DNA of 64,000 nt from Taxillus chinensis. Lineage: Eukaryota > Streptophyta > Magnoliopsida > Santalales > Loranthaceae. The stretch is taken from assembly GCA_023512835.1 (NCBI GenBank), contig CM042086.1, positions 17,761,820-17,825,819 of the forward strand, written 5' to 3'. Each line of letters opens with the position of its first letter. Within the stretch, counting starts at the first letter, position 1. The position numbers and the translations under genes were made by a program. The notes beneath the pieces were generated by a model. That model was not told where the DNA came from. It ran no database searches and saw only the letters and a program-made list of their open reading frames with translations. This document shows positions 55,548-64,000 of this stretch, piece after piece.

Positions 55548-57998
55548 ACTATTTTTGGTGCATTTCGTCGGTGCACTTAGATTTGTTCTTTAAGAAAGCA
55601 CCCACACTACTAGGTTTCAATTTTTGGGTTTTATGAGTGTGACTTGAACATCCAGGCTGAGTATGAAATCCGCTTTAAAGTGCAACCCCAGTCCCCAAAC
55701 ACACACACACACATGGATAGAACCGGACCAGAGTAGGATTACTCCATCCAATCCAGTCCTCAAATATCACCTGGTGTGAAAAGAATCCAAGTTCAAAACT
55801 TTAATGCCTTTGTTTGGTCGTTAACATTCAGTATTTGAGTTTATCTCGTAGATGTTGAAATATAAGAAAAATGGGCAATCATCAGCAGGAAACGTTTTTC
55901 ATTTTTCCTCCTAGAATTGTTCATTAGGAATTTCATTCTTATCCCATCCTTGTGCGGCATATATATTGATACAGTGCTCCTTTACCTTGGGGGAAAAAAG
56001 AAAAAAGAAATATTCAACAGGGATTTCAGTACTCAATCATTAGCTAAGTGGACTGCTTTCATTAATCTGTTTTTTCTCTTCCGATGAGCCAATTTCAAAC
56101 CAATGAAATTGGCATCAATATACAATTTTATGGGTTGTACGCTTTTTCATGTTATCCTATTTTATTTAGTTCTCCTGATTGCAGGAACTCTATTTCTTTT
56201 TTATAGATGCACATTTTGGTAGCAGTAGTTCATACGTCACTAAATTTCTTCTCCCTACTATTTCGTGGCAAAGAAAAAGATTGAAGGAAACCCATTGCAA
56301 TAACTAGGTTTTTGCAAAATTTATCATTTTAAACATTGGCACTGGGTTTAAGGTCACATTCCTAGGTGTTGTATTTTGCCTGATGATCTTGTCATCTTGT
56401 GTATTGGCTGACCCATGGTTTTATATGACTGGTTAAATGAAAAGGTTAATGGGAGAAAACTCACTTGAATAGTGAATCAAGTATGAGAAGATTGTATTAG
56501 ACTCTTGATATGAGATCCAAGACCCGCTAGGAAGTTTCTTAGGAACCTTGTCCTACGATCAAGTGTCGCACCCCTGAATCTCCACAAGGAAAGAAATGGC
56601 AACGGTATTTGAGTGGTGAAAGAGGATAAAACGGTCAAGGTAGAACCCAAAGAGAACTTGTCTCTAAGAACTCTAACCATAAAATGCCACAAAGGAAGAC
56701 CAATTCTTTGATAAGTTAAAGAATTAAGCAAGTATACAAAGGTTACAAGCTAAACTCACCAAATGAAAAATATACTATATTCATGATGATTTTAAGAGTA
56801 CATGGGAAGGCTTTTTATAGCCAAAAGAGCTTGAAAATCAAGGGTTAGATTTTAACAACATATTTGGTAAGATTATCAAGGGCTTGATTTGACCTACATG
56901 TTTGGTAAATTAAAGTAACAAAATAAAGAAAATATGACAAATGAGCTTGAAATTCGTAGCCCACAAGGCTTAAACTTTTATAAGCTTATTTGGGCCTCAA
57001 TTAGTGTAATTATAGGCCTAGATACTTCCCTCAAGTAAGTGTGTTGAGCCTTCTCTTGGATTTGATTGACTAAGCTAGTTAAGGCCTCTTTCATTCTTTT
57101 TATTCGTGCTTATTCGTGCTCGTGTCGTTGGGCCTTCAATTTCGTACAACGAGTTTTGTCTATTGACACGCCATTCAGCCTCCTCACCACGATGCTCACA
57201 GATGCCATGATCCTCATAAACTATCATGTCACTCGCTGATTGAAATTTGACTGATCCTTGCTGTCATATGACTAGCTTAAGTGAAAGTTTAATAGGAAAA
57301 CATAATTTAAAAGCAAAGTATGAGAAGAACTTATTAGGACTTCCATGCAGAGAAGATTGAGCCATTTTTTTGCTATTCATTTTTAGTCATCGGGTGCTTC
57401 AAATGTGATGAAAAATTGTTGTGGAAGGATATTCTTTGCTTGGTTTTTGACATGGAAATGTTTATTTTAGCTATGTGCTTTTATGTTTTTTTAACCTTTG
57501 CTTTCTTTAGAAATTGCTTGCAGATTTTGGCCATGAGTAGATAATGGGTTTCATTAATATTTGTGTGAAATTATTTATATTGGGGGTTTTCGGTTTGTCT
57601 CTGAAGTCTTTTTGAAGAGTGAAACTGATGGTATTAAAGGAGTTGAAAAAATTGCTCATGCAGACCGGAGCTCGATATGGGGGAGAAATGTCACGGGGAC
57701 AATGCTGAATGTTACAAGTAATTTAGACGAGGCGAAACCTACAGAAGCCGATCAGCGTTAGCAGATGGCAGTTTAGCTAGTGCGCTTTCTATGCGAGAAC
57801 ATATTGGTCGATTTGTAGACAATAGTAAATAGATGACTTTCTTCGGCATTGAGGTTTTATATTATGTATTTGTTAGTCAGTTGATTCATTCAAAGTTTCA
57901 AACTCCAGTACTGTTCTTTCAGGCTGTACCTTGTTACTGTGGAAATTATGACCCGTAAACCGGTCACTGCAAGATAAAAACAAGAACGATATTTAATT
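55548..57998. other. Intergenic region with an unclassified repeat
   Basis: 56430-57060 has the look of transposon DNA on the minus strand, with CTATAAAAAGCC at 56807-56818. A diverged echo of its left end (AGTATGAGAAGA) recurs near 57319. An ORF of 66 codons at 57561-57761 has no recognised family. No gene is called. Confidence 0.35.
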
Positions 57999-58232
57999 TG
58001 AACTTGAACTGTAATGGTTCATTAATGAGTGTAGTACGGTTATAGTGACATATCTGCCCGTAGTAGTCAATATCGGATAGGCGAGGGTAACATGACTTTT
58101 AAAAACAAAAAATCGTGTGCTTTAGTATTGAGTGTGCCTTGATAGAGTTATTTAAAATACATTAGAAGATTGGTTTGGGAAGGTTTGACTTCAAAACTAT
58201 GTTGTTTAAGAAGTGAATTGCTGAATATAATG
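57999..58232. repeat. Tandem duplication, copy 1 (empty site)
   Basis: A 234-bp unit starting TGAACTTGAACTG. The next copy starts at 58233 and shows only a few substitutions and small deletions. Copy 1 contains the unbroken sequence GTTTAAGAAGTGAATTG, the pre-insertion form of the site hit in copy 2. Confidence 0.85.
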
Positions 58233-58437
58233 TGAACTTGAACTGTAATGGTTCATTAATGAGTGTAGTACGGTTATAGTGAAATATCTGCCCGTAGAAG
58301 TCTATCGGATAGGCGTGGGTAACATGGCTTTTAAAAACAAAAAATCGTGTGCTTTAGTATTGAGTGTGCCTAGAGTTATTTAAAATACATTAGAAGATGG
58401 GTTTGGGAAGGTTTGATTTCAAAACTATGTTGTTTAA

Positions 58438-59384
58438 GAACATCTCCAGTAGAATGTATCTCCAATAGACAGCTATACTATCAGCTATAGCAATAAATTT
58501 AGGTAAATATACCTAAATTTATACCTTTTAGCTGAGATGCCATATCAGCCTTCACCTCCCAATTACCTCAAATACCCTCCAAATTAATTGCGCTCCCATC
58601 GTTTCTCTCTCCCCTCTCCTTCGTCCCTTCCTCTCGTCTGCTTCGAACCCACAAATCTCGAAGCTCCCCCCGATCTCATCATCATCCTCTCCCTCTCCCT
58701 CCCCCTCCTTCTTCTTCTATGGTTTTTCACCCGTCTCGCCGCGCCCTCAACAACGACACCACCACCATTGACGCCGCTGCCAAAAAAAAAACCCAAGTTC
58801 TTATCACCCAACCCCATCTCAGACGCTGAGATCCGATCCCATCGTTTCTCTCTTCTCTCTTCTTCGTCCTTTCCTCTCGTCTGCTCCGAACCCACAAATC
58901 TTGAAGCTCCCCCGATCTCGTCATCATCCTCCCCCTCCCCTCCTTATTCTTCCATGGCTTTTCACCTCTCTCGCCGCGCCCTCAACGGCGACACCACCAC
59001 CATTGACGCCGCTGCCAAGAAAAGCCCAAGTTCTCATCACCCAAACCCATCTCAGATGCTGAGATCCGATCCGAGTTTGCCCACCACGACCCGAAAGTCG
59101 CCCGGATCAACAACAGCAAAGGCCTATGTCACTGCCCCTTCGATTTGTCTTTTTGTGACTTTTTCTGGGTTTTTAATTTCATGAAATCGTGCCAGCGGCC
59201 GTGGAAGGAGGTAGAGGCTGATAATTACGGATTTTGATGGAAGAGGGGGATAAATTTGGAAAAAATTTAGTTTAGTCAAAAAATAAATGAAGCATTGTTG
59301 GAGTAGCATTAGCTATATCAAAACTGTAGCAAGGTATATTTGACTCTAGCTAATGAATTTAGCTCAACTCTATTGGAGATGCTC
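58438..59384. mobile_element. Tourist-like (PIF/Harbinger) element carrying L-cysteine desulfhydrase gene fragments
   Basis: Flanked by TAA (58435-58437 and 59385-59387); the empty site in copy 1 has a single TAA, so the ends are exact. Terminal repeats are GAACATCTCCA and GAGCATCTCCA, a common Tourist-type end. The inside holds two copies of a gene 5' end: 58594-58838 and 58835-59130, each with leader-like CT-rich sequence, SRRALN, DTTTIDAA and PKF-S-P-PISDAEIRS. Copy 2 runs on to EFAHHDPKVARINN, the conserved start of plant L-cysteine desulfhydrase (PLP enzyme). The frame is interrupted, so no enzyme can be made. Confidence 0.8.
58594..59130 (+). pseudogene. Captured 5' fragments of an L-cysteine desulfhydrase-like gene
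   Basis: The enzyme family makes H2S, pyruvate and ammonia from cysteine using PLP. Only the N-terminal 50-60 codons are present, in two tandem copies about 240 bp apart. Neither has the catalytic lysine region. The ATG at about 58954 (MAFHLSRRALNGD) opens copy 2, but one base is lost between DAAAKK and PKF, so the conserved part is in the next frame. After ARINN the sequence no longer resembles the family (expected GSFGCCP). Confidence 0.65.
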
Positions 59385-59412
59385 TAAGAAGTGAATTGCT
59401 GAATATAATGTG

Positions 59413-60971
59413 ATTACCATTTTATCTATGGTGAAACTCAGTAACACTGTAAGATTAACTAAAAATGTGATTATATTTTTTCAACCTTGTGTTTGAGCTC
59501 AAAATTGAACATGATGTGTCCCATTGGAGTTCGAAATTGAATAACAATGTGTCCCATTAAAACATATTGAAAATACTATTTTATTTTGGTACGTTTTGGT
59601 GAAACGTATACCATTGTTCTTCAAATATTATAAAGAATAATATGACATGACTAATGAATCATAAACGCATGCTGTAGCTATAGTTAGCACTCACATGTAC
59701 TGGCTGATCCTATAGAGAATGTGTTAATCACCAATTTTCTACAAAATCAGTACGTTAGATTGATTAAATGGGTTTGCGTTGACTGAATGAACTAAAACAA
59801 TAAAGGAAAATTAAATGACATTTATAGCCATAGGTTGACAAGATAGAAGGCATGTGTGAATTAACTTTACAAGTAAATTATCTCAATGTAATTGATATAT
59901 ACTCTAAAGTATAGCTTTCTTTAGTTTTCCTAGGCTGAAGCGTAGGTAGGCCAAGAGGCAAACCATAGGCGTTAGGAGTAAGCTCTTTTCATCCTGGCAC
60001 TTATAACCAAGGCCGCATGCCTATGAAAACGTAAGCACCAACGTAACTGGGTACCAATAAGTACAAAGAGCACACATACTCCAGGAAATGCTCCCGATGA
60101 AAAGCCTAGCAACATGTATACCTCAAGCACATCAAACGTGATTGTAATCAAATTACACTCTTTTGGTTTTCGTTAGTAATATTTGTTACTTTTCCAAGCT
60201 TGATCTAAGTTTTAAGCTCCATTAGGATTCTTATATTAAAACTTCACATCTTTGTTTATCACATAGTATATATAATTATACAAATAATTAACTAATATAT
60301 TACCAGCTTTAAACAAACTATAAATTAAATCAAAAACACATAATAATAGAAAAAATAATAATTAATATTTTATTAGATAATTGCACATTGAGACACCTTC
60401 AATCCCATAATAGTATTACTTAACCGTGATTATAAACCAAGAGTAGAATAGGCAAATGTTTTTTTTTAATATGAGTTTTGATTTTTGTATTTTATTGAAA
60501 TTCATATTAAATTTTAATTTGAAAATAGTTTATGTTTGATATAAAAGAGAATATATTTTAAGTAGGATTTCTAAAAAAATAAATTCCATAAATATATATA
60601 TATATATAATATTATGAGTCCGGATAATAAAATATAAAAAAGTAAAAAAAAATTATATAAATATTCTATTAAAATTAAGTTTAAAATTAAAAACAATTAA
60701 AAATAAATTTTAAAAAATATAAGTAACTTATTTGTTTTGAAAAATAAATAATTTTAAATTTATCTTGTTCTATTATTTTTTAAAACATCCATGATAACAC
60801 TCATGTGTCAAGCTTCATGTGTCAACGAAAAGCCTAGAAAAAGGTCACAACTTCATGTGTCAACTTCTAAAGACTTCAATGTTAAAACTCTTCTTAAATT
60901 TAACTCTACCATCTCGAATTTGCCACGATTTGGTGTGGATGTTGTTGTAGCTATGTGACCAAACACCCAAA

Positions 60972-61002
<31 letters not shown>

Positions 61003-61351
61003 AAGTTTATATAATCATCAAATAGAAACAAAAATAACTAGTGAAACAACCTAATAATTTATAACAAGATAATGCAAAATAGACTTTGCCCTCATTTTGA
61101 AGCGATTGAACAACATATATGATCATTATTTTCATTTAATTTTTTTCTTGTTATACTAAGTCCAGCAACAGTTTGGTGGAGGGTAATTTTAATCGCTAAA
61201 ACTAAAAATACAAGGGCCGAATTACAAATCAGGTTATAGTTGGAGGAGTATATTTTAATTTATGTAATAACTCTTTTATTTTACCATTTCTGCAATTTCA
61301 TTACATGGCAAGAATCGCCCTCGTTGTCCATACACAGTGGCGGAGTTGAGA
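59413..61351. other. Intergenic region upstream of SKIP1
   Basis: AT-rich with short TA runs (about 60595-60608, 60977-61002) and a motif CTTCATGTGTCAAC repeated near 60812 and 60852. No gene seen. The SKIP1 promoter must lie toward the right end. Confidence 0.5.
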
Positions 61352-63931
61352 ATGAACGAGTCGGGACACGGTGCGGACTCGGACTGGGCCGAGTTGACCC
61401 GCGAGTGCCTCCTCAACATCATCAGCCGACTCTCCCTGGAGGATCGGTGGAGAGGGGTCATGGTCGTCTGCAAATCCTGGCTCGACGCCTCCAAAGACCC
61501 GTCATTGCTCGAATCCTTCGATATCGAGCCCTGGTTCGGCTCGGCCGTCGACTGCCCTCGCTGGTGGACCCCCGAGTTCGAGACCAAGATCGATGCCATG
61601 CTTCGATCCGTTGTGGCCTGGGCTGCTGGAGCCATCAGCGAGATCCGCGCCAGACACTGCTCCGACCGATCCCTCGCTATTGTCGCTGAGACGTAAGTTT
61701 GGACTTTACAGACTCGATGCTTTTTTTTTTCCATTCCATTTCTTCTTATTATTGTTGATTCGACGAAGTTGGGTTTCTAATAATTTGAGTTTCTGCGGCT
61801 TTTGTTTGTGTCATGTGTTGTTACTGGGTATGGATTATGGATTATGAAACCGGGTTGTTCTATAATTTCATTTTTTTTTTTTTTTCTTTCTCTGTTTTTT
61901 TATTTTGATTTTGGTTTTTGCATTTTTCCCAACTCTGTCATCCTCGTTTATACAACCGAAACAAGATTACGTAGGCGCGTTTTCAAAACAGAATTATTTT
62001 TATCCAGCGACAAATCTTTGGTACCTTATTCTGATTTGAAATCTTAATCAGACTCTATTTATTTATTTATTTTCTTTATTTCTCTCTTTCCTTTCCACTT
62101 TATTACCTGATTCACTTTTAAAAAAAAAATTGTGGGATTCCATTTTAAAAAATTATATTCTTTTTTAAACACATTCTTTCTTTTCCCAATTCATAATTCA
62201 AACTCTAAAGCTAATGAAATAAATCTAACTCCAATAAAATAAAAAGTCATGAAATTAAAACTAATAAGTGTACCAAAAACCACCCCATACTTTTGAATTT
62301 TTACGGTCTGTGTTTTCGTCGAATGTGGTAGTGGTTGGATTTTGAAATTGGATTTTTCTCTAATTGCATATTTATGCTTTGTTTGGGTTATGAAAACGAG
62401 GAAGATTGAGCTGAAAAGAACAGGAACAGAAGCTAAAGCAAACGAAAAAAAAAAAAAGAATGTCCAAAATTTACCAATCATTTTGGGAGTGTTTATGATT
62501 ATTGTTTGTTCGAGGGTGTTTTGGTTTTATGCCTTATGCTCAATTGACATTATGTTTTTCACTACTTCTTCAACCGACAAATATTTCAAATTCATATGTT
62601 TTGCACATTTAGAATACTTGTACTTCTTAGAGAAGTGGAAATATCTGCAGAGTTATCATGGTGAAGTACAAAGTTCATAGAGACAATTTTAAGTGATTCC
62701 ATTGTTGTCGGATGGATTATGTTGTGGTACATGGTATATGCGGATGGAATGAACATTGGGATTTTCAGGCGTGAGGCCCCCATCTGCGGAGGTTTTATGG
62801 TATAATATTCATGCTAGTGTTGGTCATAAATCTTTATTATTAAATAGATATTGAAGAGTTAAATAATTGCTTGGTTACATAACTTAAGATGAAGTTATTA
62901 TGGAAATATTTGAAAATATAAAAAATTGTATAAATGTTTTGCAATTTAAAAATACATTTAGGATTTATAGTACCAAAATGTTAGCAAGTTTGTTTAAAAA
63001 AAAATCCCCATATTTTGGAATAAATTTATATGGTGGATTTTAAAAAATTATCCAAGCATACATGAGGACCTACCATTGTTTCAGCTGATAGCTGAGATAT
63101 TAGGACTGCCCCCACCAGTTCCCATCCGGACTGCTGGGGATCAAAGTCGCTTCGTTTTTGCTGCTGATCATTTGTAAAATTTATGGCGCCACCCCAATGC
63201 AGTCTCTTCTTTTTGTTACATGAGGACCTACTAACGCATTCTCTTTTATTTCCATATTATTAGTAAAGCATAGTTTACCTTGGACCAAAAAAAAATACAC
63301 AGTTTTGAACCTGGAATTTTGGAAAATAACACTGAGCTTTTATCTTACTTTCAGGTGCCCAAAGCTTGAGGTTCTTTCAATCAAGAGCTCCATGAATGTA
63401 ACTGATGCCTGCATGGCCAAACTAGCTTTAAGGTGCCCTATGCTTGTGGAACTGGACATCAGCTCCTGCTATGAAATATCTCACGAGTCTCTGGAATTGA
63501 TAGGAAGAAACTGCCCTAACCTTAAGTGCCTTAGAAGAAACTTTTTGGACTGGCTGGATACTTCTCATCATGATGGAATCGTCCCTTGTGAGTATCTGAA
63601 TAATTGCCCCCAGGATGGGGACCTAGAAGCCTCAGCCATTGGGAAGTGGATGCTTAATCTGGAACACCTGGAAATCAGATTTTCTAAAATATCGGCACGA
63701 GGCCTCACTTTGATATCTGAAGGGTGCCGAAACCTCACGCACTTGTATCTTTCTGGATGCGTCAATTTGACCAGCCGGGACATATTCAATGCGGAAATGA
63801 ATTTGAATAATCTGAAGAAGATTGAGAAACCGAACTTTTATATTCCTAGATCAGTGTTTCATGCTGGTGAAAGATATGGCCATTGGAGGTTGTATGATGA
63901 TCGTTTCCAAACTGATGTTTTCCGGATTTGA
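61352..63931 (+). CDS. SKIP1: F-box/LRR protein SKIP1, complete
   Basis: Substrate receptor of an SCF ubiquitin ligase; SKIP1 was named as an ASK1-interacting protein. Exon 1 (61352-61692) and exon 2 (63355-63931) give 305 codons plus TGA, close to the roughly 300 residues recalled for Arabidopsis SKIP1. The F-box is at residues 10-50 (WAELTRECLLNIISRLSLED ... VCKSWLDA). PRWWTPEFETKID and IRARHCSDRSL are diagnostic of SKIP1. Exon 2 encodes leucine-rich repeats (CPKLEVLSIKSS, VELDISSCYEISHESL, HLEIRFSKISARGL, HLYLSGCVNLTSRD). The ATG at 61352 is the first in frame; upstream is only GTG. Its 1.66-kb intron contains a short insertion with a 15-bp direct repeat. No defect seen. Confidence 0.92.
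63059..63231. mobile_element. Short insertion with 15-bp direct repeats in the SKIP1 intron
   Basis: TACATGAGGACCTAC occurs perfectly at 63059-63073 and 63217-63231, enclosing 143 bp that ends in TTCTTTTTGTT. The size of the repeat fits LINE-driven insertion. TAGCTGAGATATTAGG and GGGGATCAAAGTC could be decayed A and B boxes of a tRNA-derived SINE. Alternatively, one frame reads LIAEILGLPPPVPIRTAGD then a stop, like a gene's last exon. Confidence 0.55.
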
Positions 63932-64000
63932 TCATTCAAGCCAGAGGAGGAGATTAATTAGAAGAAGAACCAGCAGTATGCCAGCTGTCACTTCAGCTAA
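63932..64000 (+). other. SKIP1 3' UTR start
   Basis: Sequence directly after the SKIP1 stop codon; the UTR continues past the window. Confidence 0.6.

Larger units (their letters stand above)
58233..59412. repeat. Tandem duplication, copy 2, split by an insertion
   Basis: The second unit runs 58233-58437 and resumes at 59388-59412 after the 947-bp insertion. It differs from copy 1 in places, e.g. GTAGAAGTCTATCGG against GTAGTAGTCAATATCGG, so the duplication predates the insertion or has diverged since. Confidence 0.85.

Noticed and set aside
57561..57761. 66-codon ORF as a possible exon
   Set aside because: No family, no partner exons with matching phase, and no clear upstream acceptor.
58588..59184. 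198-codon ORF
   Set aside because: It joins the two captured gene fragments inside the transposon in mixed frames; not an independent gene.

Overview
The window is nuclear DNA of a flowering plant. The genes are split by GT-AG introns, the spaces between them are AT-rich and full of microsatellites and transposon debris, and the recognisable proteins (IMP4, SRP receptor alpha, a type II serine carboxypeptidase, a PPR protein, RCI2/PMP3, the F-box protein SKIP1) are land-plant families. Gene content and repeats suggest a dicot, probably woody. I cannot name a genus.

Layout. 1-99: end of an unrecognised plus-strand gene. 2792-9622 (minus): complete nine-exon IMP4, a ribosome biogenesis factor. 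13923-19356 (minus): complete nine-exon SRP receptor alpha subunit, with a TATA box and a probable 5' UTR intron. 19.9-27.5 kb: gene-free, repeat-rich space. 27553-34805 (plus): complete nine-exon serine carboxypeptidase. 36525-43075: Ty1/copia LTR retrotransposon in minus orientation, with both LTRs, primer-binding site and polypurine tract recognisable but coding frames broken. 44.2-46.3 kb: two inverted-repeat elements side by side, a 400-bp foldback and a 1.6-kb long-TIR element. 47729-49804 (plus): four-exon gene of unknown function with a nuclear-protein look. 51020-51239: very GC-rich hAT-like element. 51971-53556 (plus): near full-length PPR gene (EMB3101-like) broken by several one-base lesions. 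55055-55384 (plus): RCI2/PMP3 gene with a one-base frameshift. 57999-59412: tandem duplication whose second copy was hit by a 947-bp Tourist-like element carrying two copies of the 5' end of an L-cysteine desulfhydrase gene. 61352-63931 (plus): two-exon SKIP1 F-box gene.

The genes do not form a pathway or cluster; they are ordinary neighbours. The main interest lies in the mobile DNA: the gene-capturing element with a paralogous empty site as internal control, the foldback, the long-TIR element, an insertion with a 15-bp direct repeat in the SKIP1 intron, and the homopolymer-type one-base lesions concentrated between 40 and 55.4 kb, which may be real decay or sequence error. I found no bacterial-type system and no novel enzyme cluster. 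All exon borders were set by hand from splice signals, reading-frame continuity and remembered family sequences; no search was run.
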